Assembly (NCBI RefSeq): GCF_025938095.1
Contig: NZ_JAPCZF010000006.1
Location: forward strand, 149,724-213,723
Origin: Novosphingobium sp. JCM 18896
GTDB lineage: Bacteria; Pseudomonadota; Alphaproteobacteria; Sphingomonadales; Sphingomonadaceae
Direction: 5' to 3'
DNA: 64,000 bases
Part shown: one piece after another, positions 45,966 through 55,748 of the stretch
Layout: every line of letters begins with the position of its first letter
How positions within the stretch are numbered: the stretch's first letter is position 1
Made by a program: the position numbers and the translations under genes
The notes under the pieces: generated by a model
The model's input: only the letters and a program-made list of their open reading frames with translations
Databases searched by the model: none
Told to the model about the DNA's origin: nothing

Positions 45966-46105
45966 AATTCCGCTTGGCATTTGGCCGCGCGATGCTTATC
46001 TCCACTCGTGACCAGCGGATGGATGCACGCTTCCCATCCTGCCGGTTCAACTCCTACATTTGCATAGGGCTTGCGGTCAGGAACCGTTCGCCAGGCGCAG
46101 ATGTC

Positions 46106-46120
46106 GGGACCACGGGTCCC
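46106..46120. other. Hairpin in the DUF4167 leader
   Basis: GGGACC-ACG-GGTCCC is a perfect 6-bp stem within the 239-nt gap upstream of the DUF4167 gene. TTGGCA (about 45973) and TTATCT 16 nt later are possible promoter elements. No regulator can be named. Confidence 0.35.
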
Positions 46121-46204
46121 AACGCGATCCGTGGCTGAGTGGCGTGCGTCATGCCGTCCGGGATGTTTGCCGGAAGAGGCCAGGGGCTTTGAGGAAGATC
46201 ACCC

Positions 46205-47044
46205 TTGAACAATAATCGTGGGAATAACCGCCGGCGCGGCCGGGGTAACAATAACAACAACCGCCAGGGCGGTGGGCAGCAGCTCAACCGCATCGACAGT
46301 CGCGCGCGTGGCAATGCCCCGCAGCTGCTCGAGAAATATCGCAAGCTCGCCCATGACGCGCACCTCAACGGTGATCGCGTGCAGGAAGAATACTACCTCC
46401 AGTTCGCCGACCACTATTTCCGCGTGATCGCCGATCAGCGCAACCGGCAGGAAGAGCAGCGCCAGCGCCGCGATGAACGCTGGCAGGAAGGCGGCAACGA
46501 CGGCGAGCGTGAGGACGGCGATTTCGCCTCCGAATACGGCAACGACAGCGACTACACCGCTTACGACCAGCCGCATCGCCGCGAGCGCGAGGACCGTCCG
46601 CAGCGCCAGGAAGAGCGTTCGGAACGTCCCGAACGGGCAGAGCGTCCCGAACGGGCGGAACGCGCCGAGCGTCCAGCGCGTGCTGAGCGCACTGCCGAGC
46701 CGCGCGATGATGAAAGCGCCGAAGACGCCGCAGGCGAAGACGGCAACCGTTCGGTTTACGAACCGGTGGAAAATCCCTTCGTCCGCGAAGGCCGTTCTAC
46801 GCGTGGCCTGAAGCCGCGCCGCGAAGGCCGCGAGGAACGCCGCCCGCGCCGCGAGCGCGCCGAGAACGAAGACGCGGCCCCGGCCTTCGACGCCAGCGTC
46901 CTGCCCCCGGCCATCTCGGGCGGTCGCGAGGAAGCGCCCGAAGCCGAAGCCCCGGCCGCCGAGGAAAAGGCCAAGCCGCGTCGCACGCGCAAGCCGAAGC
47001 CCCCTGCGGGCGATGCCGGCGAGACGCTCGAAACCGTCAGCTGA
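46205..47044 (+). CDS. DUF4167 family basic, low-complexity protein
   Basis: This 279-aa protein begins with TTG at 46205 (GAGGAAG upstream). The N-terminal RGNNRRRGRGNNNNN is an RNA-binding-like basic tract. The conserved DUF4167 core is RIDSRARGNAPQLLEKYRKLAHDAHLNGDRVQEEYYLQFADHYFRVI (in pieces, residues ~28-76). The rest is Glu/Arg-rich with tandem ERPERAER repeats (~135-155) and is probably disordered. The family is alphaproteobacterial and typically sits next to prmC-prfA, as here, so a role around translation or ribosomes is inferred. The molecular function is unknown. Confidence 0.9.
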   Translation: MNNNRGNNRRRGRGNNNNNRQGGGQQLNRIDSRARGNAPQLLEKYRKLAHDAHLNGDRVQEEYYLQFADHYFRVIADQRNRQEEQRQRRDERWQEGGNDGEREDGDFASEYGNDSDYTAYDQPHRREREDRPQRQEERSERPERAERPERAERAERPARAERTAEPRDDESAEDAAGEDGNRSVYEPVENPFVREGRSTRGLKPRREGREERRPRRERAENEDAAPAFDASVLPPAISGGREEAPEAEAPAAEEKAKPRRTRKPKPPAGDAGETLETVS

Positions 47045-47048
47045 TCCG

Positions 47049-47080
47049 AAAAGCCCTCTCCCCGCGGAGAGGGCTTTTTC
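47049..47080 (+). terminator. Intrinsic terminator of the DUF4167 gene
   Basis: AAAAGCCCTCTCC-CCGC-GGAGAGGGCTTTTTC is a near-symmetric terminator. It can work in both directions and lies between convergent genes. Confidence 0.9.
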
Positions 47081-47091
47081 GTTGGCCCCTC

Positions 47092-47787
47092 CTACTTGGC
47101 CTGAACCTCCACCCACCATTCGTTCCGGCGCAGCAGGCCCGGGACGACCGGCGCGTTGTAAGCCGCAAACTCGGGCTCGCCGAGCGTGTGCAGCCCGCGC
47201 TTCTGGACTCTTTCGAGCAATTCGGCGCGCTTACGCGCGACCAGATCGCGATCGGTGCCACGGCCCGAGAAGCGCAGCGCCGCGATCGTCCGCCCCGGCA
47301 GGTCGGTCAGTGCCACGTCCTGTGCCGGTTCGGGCAGGCGATCCCGCTGCCAGGCACGCGGCATGACGAAGCGGACCAGCCAGTCTCCTGACGCGGCGCC
47401 GGGTGCGACCGTCACCGGCACGGTCATCGCGATCCCCGCCTTGTCCGCGCCCGGCTGACGCGCTTCGGGCTTGCCCGAGATATAGGCGTAGAGCGGCTCG
47501 AACCCGGCATCCATGGCTTCGGCCAACGTGCCGGCCCTGTGCACTTCGGCGACGGTCAGGCGGGCGTAGCGGCGCAGGCTGAAGGCGCCGTCGCGCTCGA
47601 CAACCTTGTGCTCGGCCTCCTCCTGGCTGCGTTCCTTGAGGAAGTAGAGCGCGAAACCGCTGAGCGCGAGCCCGGCGGCCCCCAGCGCAATCTCACCCGC
47701 CAGACGCTGGGGCGAGCGCGACGACGATCGAAGTCTGTCGAACGAAAACGAATGCCGACGGTGCGGCAGGTGGGCCGTCAGGGCCAT
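47092..47787 (-). CDS. SOUL heme-binding family protein
   Basis: This 231-aa protein starts at ATG 47787 with GGGAGAA seven bases upstream. After a charged ~30-residue N-terminus comes one transmembrane helix (IALGAAGLALSGFALYFL, ~33-50). The SOUL domain follows: VVERDGAFSLRRYARLTVAEV, FEPLYAYISG, AMTVPVTV, FVMPRAW and the C-terminal EFAAYNAPVVPGLLRRNEWWVEV. SOUL proteins bind heme or related molecules. It is anchored in the inner membrane. No heme ligand is evident. Confidence 0.9.
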   Translation of the reverse strand: MALTAHLPHRRHSFSFDRLRSSSRSPQRLAGEIALGAAGLALSGFALYFLKERSQEEAEHKVVERDGAFSLRRYARLTVAEVHRAGTLAEAMDAGFEPLYAYISGKPEARQPGADKAGIAMTVPVTVAPGAASGDWLVRFVMPRAWQRDRLPEPAQDVALTDLPGRTIAALRFSGRGTDRDLVARKRAELLERVQKRGLHTLGEPEFAAYNAPVVPGLLRRNEWWVEVQAK

Positions 47788-47894
47788 ATGCGGGTTCTCC
47801 CGGAATGCGGTTTTCCTACACAGGAGAATGCCGCCCCTTTGCGCCCGTTCCAGCGCTTGCGCAGAAAGCGGCGAGCCGCCACAAACCCGCGACG

Positions 47895-49514
47895 ATGCCG
47901 CAGCTCTCCCGCCTGACCGCCCGCTTCCTGGCCCACCCGCGCTGGTCCGCGCTGCTGCTCGGCGCCTTGGCCGCCTGCGGCTTCCAGCCGCTGTCGCTGT
48001 GGCCGCTGACCTTGCTGGCCATGGCCGGGCTGATCGAACTGATCGCCCGCGCGCCGACACGCAAGGACGCCGCGCTGATCGGCTGGCTGTTCGGCGTCGC
48101 GCATTTCAGCCTCGGCAACAACTGGATCGCCACGGCCTTCACCTATCAGGCGAACATGCCCGCCTGGCTCGGCGGCATCGCGGTGGTGCTGCTGTCGCTC
48201 TACCTCGCGGTCTATCCGATGCTGGCCGTGCTCGGCGGCTGGTGGCTGTCGCGGCGCACCGGTTCTCAGGGCGAGGCGGCCCTCCTGCCCGGCTTCGCCG
48301 CCTGCTGGATCATCAGCGAATGGCTGCGCGCCTGGGTCTTCACCGGCTTCGCCTGGAACCCGCTGGGCATGGTGCTGCTGGGCTCGTTCGACACGCCGGG
48401 CCTGGCCGGGCTCGCGCGCTGGAGCGGGACCTACGGACTTTCGGGGCTGGTCGTGATCCTGGCCGGCATGATCCGCCTGTGGCCCGCTATGGCGGCGCGC
48501 GCCGAACCCGGACGCCGCTGGCAGGTATGGGCGCCGGCGATCGCGCTGGCACTGGTGGTGACCTTGGCGATGGAAGTGCCGCGCGGCGATCTCGGCCAGG
48601 CGCGGGGCACGGTGCCCTTCACCCTGGTCCAGCCCGACATACGCCAGGAAGATCTCAACGATCCGCGCCAGTGGGAGGATCAGTTCCTCAAGACCGCCAG
48701 CTATACCGTACCCGAGCAACGCGGCCTGCGCCGCTTGGTGCTCTGGCCGGAATCGGGGGTGCCCGACTATCTGCGCGACGGTTATCCGGCACATCTCTAC
48801 CGCGAGACCACCTACATGGCCGATGCCAGCCAGGCGCGCCGGCGCATCGGCCGCGTGATCGGCCCGGGCAGCCTGCTGCTGACCGGCGCGATCGATCTCG
48901 AGCTCGAAGGCCGCCAGCCGGTCGCCGCACGCAACGTCATCACCGCTATCGACGAAAACGGCGCGATCCGCGGTTCCTATGCCAAGGCGCACCTCGTGCC
49001 TTATGGCGAATACCTGCCGATGCGCTGGCTGCTCGAACCGCTCGGCGCCTCGCGGCTCGTCGCGGGCACGCTCGACTTCTGGCCCGGCCCCGGCCCGCAC
49101 ACGATCGACTTCGGCCCCTGGGGCAAGGCGGGCATGCAGATCTGCTACGAGATCGTCTTCTCGGGCGAAGTCGCCGATCGCGCGCATCGGCCCGACTACC
49201 TGTTCAACCCGACCAACGACGCCTGGTTCGGCACCTGGGGGCCCCCACAGCATCTGGCCCAGGCGCGGATGCGCGCGGTCGAGGAAGGCCTGCCCGTGCT
49301 GCGCGCGACGACCACGGGCATCAGCGCGGTGATCGACGCCGACGGCGTGGTCCGCCAGCACGTCCCGCGTCACGTCGCGCAGCGGCTCGACGGATTGATC
49401 CCGCCGGCCGCGGCGCCGACGCTCTTCGCCAGGCTCGGCAACATGCTTCCGCTTGCCTGGGCCGTATTTCTACTTACCCTCTCGGTGATTGCCTTGCAGC
49501 GCGCCAGGCGGTAG
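47895..49514 (+). CDS. lnt: Apolipoprotein N-acyltransferase
   Basis: This 539-aa protein starts at ATG 47895 (MPQLSRL). Eight or so hydrophobic segments make the N-terminal membrane part. The nitrilase-like periplasmic domain has the Glu286-Lys364-Cys417 triad (WPESGVPDY, SYAKAHLVPYGEYLP, MQICYEIVF). It adds the third acyl chain to lipoproteins such as the ones encoded in this window. It lies 43 nt upstream of metK and may be cotranscribed. Confidence 0.96.
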   Translation: MPQLSRLTARFLAHPRWSALLLGALAACGFQPLSLWPLTLLAMAGLIELIARAPTRKDAALIGWLFGVAHFSLGNNWIATAFTYQANMPAWLGGIAVVLLSLYLAVYPMLAVLGGWWLSRRTGSQGEAALLPGFAACWIISEWLRAWVFTGFAWNPLGMVLLGSFDTPGLAGLARWSGTYGLSGLVVILAGMIRLWPAMAARAEPGRRWQVWAPAIALALVVTLAMEVPRGDLGQARGTVPFTLVQPDIRQEDLNDPRQWEDQFLKTASYTVPEQRGLRRLVLWPESGVPDYLRDGYPAHLYRETTYMADASQARRRIGRVIGPGSLLLTGAIDLELEGRQPVAARNVITAIDENGAIRGSYAKAHLVPYGEYLPMRWLLEPLGASRLVAGTLDFWPGPGPHTIDFGPWGKAGMQICYEIVFSGEVADRAHRPDYLFNPTNDAWFGTWGPPQHLAQARMRAVEEGLPVLRATTTGISAVIDADGVVRQHVPRHVAQRLDGLIPPAAAPTLFARLGNMLPLAWAVFLLTLSVIALQRARR

Positions 49515-49526
49515 AGGGAAAGCCAC

Positions 49527-49542
49527 ATAAAGAATTCTTTAT
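49527..49542. promoter_or_regulatory. 16-bp perfect palindrome upstream of metK
   Basis: ATAAAGAATTCTTTAT is a perfect palindrome ending 15 nt before the metK ATG. In position and form it resembles operators of ArsR-type S-adenosylhomocysteine-responsive regulators (SahR) reported in front of metK and ahcY in proteobacteria; this match is from memory and not verified. It shares ATAAAGA/TCTTTAT half-sites with the dyad at 13605. Confidence 0.5.
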
Positions 49543-49557
49543 ATCGGAATCCTACCC

Positions 49558-50769
<1,212 letters not shown>

Positions 50770-50790
50770 CCCCGACGCGGGCGGCGCGCC

Positions 50791-51192
50791 TCAGGGCGCG
50801 TCGTCTTCCAACCGGTGCATGTCGTCGTCGGACAGGCCGAAATGGTGGCCGATCTCGTGGACGACGACGTGGTTGATCAGGTCGCCTAGATCGACGCCGG
50901 TTTCCTGCCATTCGGCCAGCAGCGGCTGGCGATAGAGCGTGACCGTGGGCGGCATGTCGCCCGTCATCCAGACCGATTGCTCGCCGACCGGGCGACCGTG
51001 GTAGAGCCCCGTGAGCTCCCACTCGCTGTCGATGCCCATCGCGTCGAGCGTCTCGTCGTCGGCGAATTCCTCCACCTTGATGACGATGTCGCCGAGGTGC
51101 TCGCGGAATGGATCGGGCAGGCGGTTCAGCGCCTCGCGCGCCAGGCGTTCGAAGGTCGCGACGTCGGTCGATGTGGGGAAACGGCGGAACAT
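50791..51192 (-). CDS. Minimal zincin-type metallopeptidase family protein
   Basis: This 133-aa protein starts at ATG 51192 (MFRRFPT). The family (PF06262-like) is recognised by TVTLYRQPLL and the zinc motif VVHEIGHHFGLSDDDMHRLE, an HExxHxxGxxD signature. It is small and cytoplasmic, and its substrate is unknown. A Shine-Dalgarno is weak. It is convergent with metK. Confidence 0.88.
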   Translation of the reverse strand: MFRRFPTSTDVATFERLAREALNRLPDPFREHLGDIVIKVEEFADDETLDAMGIDSEWELTGLYHGRPVGEQSVWMTGDMPPTVTLYRQPLLAEWQETGVDLGDLINHVVVHEIGHHFGLSDDDMHRLEDDAP

Positions 51193-51257
51193 GCCGCCAA
51201 TATAGGAGCGCCGGCGCGGTACGGAACCGCGCCGACACACTATCTTACGCGATGGAC

Positions 51258-51803
51258 TTACTTGGCGAGTTCGGCCTCGATCGCGCCGACCAGCGCGGGA
51301 TCGTCGGGGGTCATCGCCGGCGCGAAGCGGCCCGCGACCGAACCGTCCTTGGCGATCAGGAACTTCTCGAAGTTCCACAGCACTTCGGGATCGTCGTTCG
51401 GGGTCATGCCGTAACCCTTGAAGCGTTCCTTCATGCCGTCGACGTCGCCCTGCTTGGTCGGCACAGCGGCGGTCAGCGCCTGGTAGAGCGGCTGCTTGTT
51501 CTCACCGGTGACGTCGGCCTTCGAGAACAGCGGGAACGAGACGCCGTAGTTGAGCGAGCAGAACTCGACGATCTCGTCGTTGGTGCCGGGCTCCTGCGCG
51601 CCGAAGTCGTTGGCGGGGAAGCCGAGGACCTCGAAACCCTTGTCCTTGTATTCCTTGTAGAGCTTCTCCAGCCCTTCGTACTGCGGGGTCAGGCCGCACT
51701 TCGAGGCGACGTTGACGACGAGCAGGACATTGCCCTCGTGCGCGCCGAGCGTGTCGGCCTTGCCGTCGATGCGGCTCAGCGGAATTGCGGAAATATCGGC
51801 CAT
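51258..51803 (-). CDS. Glutathione peroxidase
   Basis: This 181-aa protein has the glutathione-peroxidase fold: NVASKCGLTPQY with catalytic Cys36, GFPANDFGAQEPG with the conserved Gln72, and the tryptophan-containing VLWNFEKFL. The Cys form (not selenocysteine) usually uses thioredoxin in bacteria. It reduces hydrogen peroxide and lipid hydroperoxides in the cytoplasm. Confidence 0.96.
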   Translation of the reverse strand: MADISAIPLSRIDGKADTLGAHEGNVLLVVNVASKCGLTPQYEGLEKLYKEYKDKGFEVLGFPANDFGAQEPGTNDEIVEFCSLNYGVSFPLFSKADVTGENKQPLYQALTAAVPTKQGDVDGMKERFKGYGMTPNDDPEVLWNFEKFLIAKDGSVAGRFAPAMTPDDPALVGAIEAELAK

Positions 51804-51868
51804 GATCGCTTCTCCCAGAATTGCGTCGCGCGCTGTATGCGCGCGCTCCGTTACCGGGGCAAGACGGG

Positions 51869-52555
51869 TCAGGGAGTCGCGCGGAAGTCTGCGATCACTT
51901 CACCGGCCGCGGCCAGTTCGGCCTCGTGCTCGGCCTCGCGCCAAGTCTCGGCCAGGGCTTCGGCTTCCCACTGCAGCATAGCCGGATGGGCGAGGACCTG
52001 ATCGACCCAGGCCTGGCCCTTGCCGACGTCGAGGCCGTAGGTGCGGATGCGGAAGGCCACCGGCGCGAAGAAGGCGTCGATCGCCGTGAAGTCCGCCCCG
52101 GCCAGCCAGGGTCCGCCGAAGCGCGCCAGCCCCGCCTCGAACAACTCGCGCAGCCGCGCAATCTCGCGCTGCAGTTGCGGGCGCATCGGCCGCGGCTTGA
52201 CGCGCACGCCGACGTTCATCGTGCAATCGTTGCGCAGCGCCGAGAAGCCGCCGTGCATCTCGGTCACCGCGCATTGCGCAAAGCTGCGCGCGGCGGGATC
52301 GGTCGGCCAGACGCCGTCGTGCCGGTCGGCGAGATGGAGCACGATGCCCAGCGAGTCCCAGACCGTCGCGTCACCGTCGAGCAGGACAGGCACCTGCCCC
52401 GTCGGCGAGAAGGCGCGGAATGCGTCCCAATTGCTCGCCTGGGTGAAGGGCTCGACGCGATCGGCGAAAGGAATGCCCAGCGCCTGCATCAGCAGCCAGG
52501 GGCGCAGCGACCAGCTCGAATAGTTCCGGTTGGCCGTGATCAGCGTATAGGCCAT
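51869..52555 (-). CDS. Glutathione S-transferase family protein
   Basis: This 228-aa protein shows the thioredoxin-like N-terminal domain (LITANRNYSSWSLRPWLLMQALGIPF; TGQVPVLLDGDATVWDSLGI, with the cis-Pro VPVL and the Ser-based glutathione site at DS) and a helical C-terminal domain (WLAGADFTAIDAFFAPV). The catalytic residue is probably the Ser in NYSSWS. The substrate is unknown. It lies 30 nt past the CoA-transferase operon on the same strand. Confidence 0.93.
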   Translation of the reverse strand: MAYTLITANRNYSSWSLRPWLLMQALGIPFADRVEPFTQASNWDAFRAFSPTGQVPVLLDGDATVWDSLGIVLHLADRHDGVWPTDPAARSFAQCAVTEMHGGFSALRNDCTMNVGVRVKPRPMRPQLQREIARLRELFEAGLARFGGPWLAGADFTAIDAFFAPVAFRIRTYGLDVGKGQAWVDQVLAHPAMLQWEAEALAETWREAEHEAELAAAGEVIADFRATP

Positions 52556-52584
52556 CGCGGACGATCTCCCTCAGTCCAGCCCGT

Positions 52585-53220
52585 TCAATCGAGATAGTGC
52601 GCGGTCGTTTTCTCGCGAACCTCGGCGGCGGTGATCCCCGGCGCCAGTTCGATCAGGCGGAAGGCCGAGGCGTGATCGGCGCGCTGGAACACGGCGAGGT
52701 CGGTGATGATCATGTCGACCACGTTCTTGCCGGTCAGCGGCAGGGTGCAGGTCGGAATGAACTTGGCCGAGCCGTCCTTGGCGTTGTGTTCCATCACGAC
52801 GATGATCTTCTTGACCCCGGCGACGAGGTCCATCGCCCCGCCCATGCCCTTGATCATCTTGCCCGGGACCATCCAGTTGGCGAGGTCTCCGTTCTCGGCC
52901 ACTTCCATGCCGCCGAGCACGGCGAGGTCGATATGGCCGCCGCGGATCATGCCGAAACTGGTGGCGCTGTCGAAATAGGCCGAGTGCGCGACTTCGCTGA
53001 TCGTCTGCTTGCCGGCATTGATCAGGTCGGGATCTTCCTCGCCCGCCCAGGGGAACGGACCGATGCCAAGCATGCCGTTCTCGCTCTGCAGGGTCACGGT
53101 CACGCCCTCGGGGACGTGGTTCGCCACCAAGGTCGGGATGCCGATGCCGAGGTTGACGTAGAAGCCGTCCTGCAGCTCACGCGCGGCGCGCGCCGCCATC
53201 TCATCACGAGTCCAGGGCAT
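52585..53220 (-). CDS. scoB: 3-oxoacid CoA-transferase subunit B
   Basis: This 211-aa protein is the beta subunit of a succinyl-CoA:3-ketoacid (or 3-oxoadipate) CoA-transferase. It has the catalytic Glu in QSENGMLG and the RGGHIDLAVLGGMEV and GMGGAMDLVAGVKK motifs. Its ATG directly follows the TGA of the acid phosphatase. It pairs with the alpha subunit encoded upstream (54096-54803), with one unrelated gene between. Confidence 0.95.
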   Translation of the reverse strand: MPWTRDEMAARAARELQDGFYVNLGIGIPTLVANHVPEGVTVTLQSENGMLGIGPFPWAGEEDPDLINAGKQTISEVAHSAYFDSATSFGMIRGGHIDLAVLGGMEVAENGDLANWMVPGKMIKGMGGAMDLVAGVKKIIVVMEHNAKDGSAKFIPTCTLPLTGKNVVDMIITDLAVFQRADHASAFRLIELAPGITAAEVREKTTAHYLD

Positions 53221-54099
53221 TCACTTCACTCCTTGGGCTGCAGGATCGGCCCAGCGCCTTTCGGCGGGGAACGTATCGTCCCAGCCGCTGCCGAGGCCGC
53301 TGCCGTAAACGGGATTGGGGAGCAAGAACCAGCGCCGCCCCCACAAGGCTTCGTAGGACGCCGTCATCGCCGCCTGCCGGCGCGTGGCCGCGGCCACGCC
53401 GGTCAGCGCATCGGTGAAGTCGCCGAGTTGGTCGCCGCCGAGCGCGACGACGCACCACTTGGCGGCGATCGCCAGGCGGCGGCCGTCCTTGCCCGACTTG
53501 CCGTCGACGTCACCCTTGAGGAACAGCGTTTCGCCGTGGCGGAATTCACCGAGGCCGGCAAAGGCCAGCGCCTTCGCGGTCTGCTCGGCCGAAGCGGCAC
53601 CGCGGTTGGTGTTGATGATCGGCGTGACGTTCATCGCACGCAGCGCCGCAAAGGCCGCCTTGGCGCCGGGCACGGGATCGACCTTCTCGGCACCGGTCTG
53701 CTCCCAGCGCGCCCAGCGCGCGGGATTGTAGCCCTGCCCGGTCCGGGCATCGTTGTATTCGAAGCCGGTGTTGAGCACGGCCGTCTCGTCCATGTCGAAC
53801 ACCGCGGCCAGCGGCTTGCCCGCGCAGGACGGCACGGGCGTGCCCTCGGGCATCACGATCGCCGATTGCGGCGGCTTGCTGGTGGCCAGGTTCTGGCGCA
53901 CGGCATCGACCAGCACGTTGTAGGCCTGGACGCTCAGCGCCGCGGCCTCGGCCGAGCCGTAGAGGTACTGCATGCCTTCGGGCGGCTTCTCCGCCGCCGC
54001 GGGGTTCGCCACCACGGCCGAAACGGGCACCGGCGCAGGCTGCGGCGCGGCAGCACAGCCCGCCAAAGCCAGGATCAGCGCCGGCGCCGGGTTCTTCAC
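53221..54099 (-). CDS. HAD acid phosphatase, lipoprotein e(P4)/class C-like
   Basis: This 292-aa protein starts at GTG 54099, overlapping the scoA TGA (GTGA). A lipobox LAGC follows the signal sequence, so it is probably outer-membrane or periplasm-facing. VFDMDETAVLNTG is the HAD motif I (DMDET) of class C acid phosphatases; INTNRG is motif II and the WCVVALGGDQLGDF region motif III/IV. These enzymes remove phosphate from nucleotides, for instance NMN or AMP. It is unusual to find it between scoA and scoB. Confidence 0.9.
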   Translation of the reverse strand: MKNPAPALILALAGCAAAPQPAPVPVSAVVANPAAAEKPPEGMQYLYGSAEAAALSVQAYNVLVDAVRQNLATSKPPQSAIVMPEGTPVPSCAGKPLAAVFDMDETAVLNTGFEYNDARTGQGYNPARWARWEQTGAEKVDPVPGAKAAFAALRAMNVTPIINTNRGAASAEQTAKALAFAGLGEFRHGETLFLKGDVDGKSGKDGRRLAIAAKWCVVALGGDQLGDFTDALTGVAAATRRQAAMTASYEALWGRRWFLLPNPVYGSGLGSGWDDTFPAERRWADPAAQGVK

Positions 54100-54803
54100 G
54101 CGGTTTCCTTCTCGCGAACCGTGCGGAATTCGATCTTCTTGTCGTAGGGGCTGCCGACGATCAGCCGCTGGACGAAGACGCCCGGCAGGTGGATCGCATC
54201 GGGATCGAGCGCGCCCGCAGGCACCACTTCCTCGACCTCGACGACGCAGACCTTGCCGCAGGTCGCCGCGGGCACGTTGAAATTGCGCGCGGTCTTGCGG
54301 AAGATCACGTTGCCGGTCTCGTCGGCCTTCCAGGCCTTGACCAGCGACAGGTCGGCGAAGATGCCGCGCTCGAGGATGTAGTCCTCGCCGTCGAATTCCT
54401 TCACTTCCTTGCCTTCGGCCACGAGCGTGCCGACGCCGGTCTTGGTGTAGAAGCCCGGGATGCCCGCGCCGCCCGCGCGCATGCGCTCGGCCAGAGTGCC
54501 CTGAGGGCAGAACTCGACCTCGAGCTCGCCGGCCAGGTACTGCCGCTCGAACTCCTTGTTCTCGCCGACGTAGCTGGCGATCATCTTGCGCACCTGCCGC
54601 GTGCGCAGCAGCTTGCCGATGCCCTCGTTGTCGATGCCGGCATTGTTCGAAGCGAAGGTCAGGTCCTTGACGCCGCTGTCGCGCACCGCGTCGAGCAGCC
54701 GCTCGGGAATGCCGCAAAGGCCGAAGCCGCCGCAGGCGATCAGGAGACCGTCGCGCAGCAGGCCGTCGAGCGCCGCTTCGGCCGTGGGGTAGAGCTTGTT
54801 CAT
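54096..54803 (-). CDS. scoA: 3-oxoacid CoA-transferase subunit A
   Basis: This 235-aa protein starts at ATG 54803 after GAGGAGG. LIACGGFGLCGIPE and the SNNAGIDNEGIGKLL segment are family markers; GLAERMRAGGAGIPGFYT-like (written TLAERMRAGGAGIPGFYTKTG in parts) follows. With ScoB it moves CoA between succinyl-CoA and a 3-oxoacid, for ketone body or aromatic breakdown. Its stop overlaps the phosphatase start. The long upstream frame extending to 55427 is a shadow. Confidence 0.95.
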   Translation of the reverse strand: MNKLYPTAEAALDGLLRDGLLIACGGFGLCGIPERLLDAVRDSGVKDLTFASNNAGIDNEGIGKLLRTRQVRKMIASYVGENKEFERQYLAGELEVEFCPQGTLAERMRAGGAGIPGFYTKTGVGTLVAEGKEVKEFDGEDYILERGIFADLSLVKAWKADETGNVIFRKTARNFNVPAATCGKVCVVEVEEVVPAGALDPDAIHLPGVFVQRLIVGSPYDKKIEFRTVREKETA

Positions 54804-54917
54804 GCAGCCTCCTCGAGGAGCGGGAGCGAGCCGGTTAGCGGATGCCCGCCCTTGCCGCAATTGCGATTGACCACGGCGGAAGCCAAAGGAACTATCGCCC
54901 CGAACGGAGGAGGCACG

Positions 54918-55727
54918 ATGAAACCGCTCGGCATCGAGAGACTCGGCGTGTTCGGCATGCCGCCGGTCGAATTCGTGACCCTGGCCGCCGATCTCGGCTG
55001 CACCTCGGTCGGCATCGGCCTCGCGCCGACGCCAGAATACAATCCCGACGGCCATCCCGACTGGTCGCTGCGCGACGATCCGGCGTTGCGGCGCGATACC
55101 ATCACCGCCTGCCGCGACCGCGGCGTGGCGATCGGCATCGTCGAGGGCTTCGCCGTGCTGCCCGGCCGCACCCCGCGCGACTTCGCCGCCGATCTCGACC
55201 TCGTCGCCGAGCTCGGCTGCCACCGCATCAACGTGGTCAGCGTGGGCAAGGAGATAGGGCAGGCGATCGACGGCTTCGCCGCGCTGGCCGAACTGGCGGC
55301 GGCGCGCGGCCTCGCAGTCAGTGCCGAAATGGGTTCGCTCGGCCCGCTCGACCGCATCGCGCCGGCACTCGCAGTGGTCCGCGCCGTCGATGCCGCGAAT
55401 TTCTCGCTGCTGATCGATTCGATGCACTTCTTCCGCCTGGGCAACACGCTGGCGGACCTCGCCGCGCTCGACCCGGCACTGATCGGCTACGCCCAGCTCG
55501 CCGACGCGCCCTGGGCCCCGAGCTTCGAGACCTATATCGAAGAAGCGATGTTCGAGCGTATGATCCCCGGCGAGGGCGAATTGCCGCTGCGCGAATTCCT
55601 GGCACTGCTACCCGAAGGTATCACCGTGAGCCTCGAGATCCCGCTACGGTCGCTGGCCGAGCAAGGCGTGAACGCGCACGAAAGGACGAAGCGCTGCGTC
55701 GAGGCCGCGAGAATGCTCGGCTTCTGA
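54918..55727 (+). CDS. TIM-barrel sugar phosphate isomerase/epimerase family protein
   Basis: This 269-aa protein starts at ATG 54918 after GGAGGAG. It has the xylose-isomerase-like TIM-barrel pattern: PPVEFVTLAADLGCTSVGI, a central GCHRINVVSVG, SAEMGSLGPLDRI, LLIDSMHFFRLG and GYAQLADAP, where Glu, Asp, His and Asp of these strands usually bind a divalent metal. The substrate is unknown. Divergent from the CoA-transferase genes and convergent with the P450. Confidence 0.85.
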   Translation: MKPLGIERLGVFGMPPVEFVTLAADLGCTSVGIGLAPTPEYNPDGHPDWSLRDDPALRRDTITACRDRGVAIGIVEGFAVLPGRTPRDFAADLDLVAELGCHRINVVSVGKEIGQAIDGFAALAELAAARGLAVSAEMGSLGPLDRIAPALAVVRAVDAANFSLLIDSMHFFRLGNTLADLAALDPALIGYAQLADAPWAPSFETYIEEAMFERMIPGEGELPLREFLALLPEGITVSLEIPLRSLAEQGVNAHERTKRCVEAARMLGF

Positions 55728-55748
55728 CCGACTAGACCGCCGAGCAAC

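Noticed and set aside
46580..46700. Tandem DNA repeat as a regulatory or CRISPR element
   Set aside because: It is in frame and encodes ERPERAER repeats inside the DUF4167 protein.
49515..49557. SAM riboswitch upstream of metK
   Set aside because: The space between lnt and metK is only 43 nt and consists mainly of a DNA palindrome. No known SAM aptamer fits.
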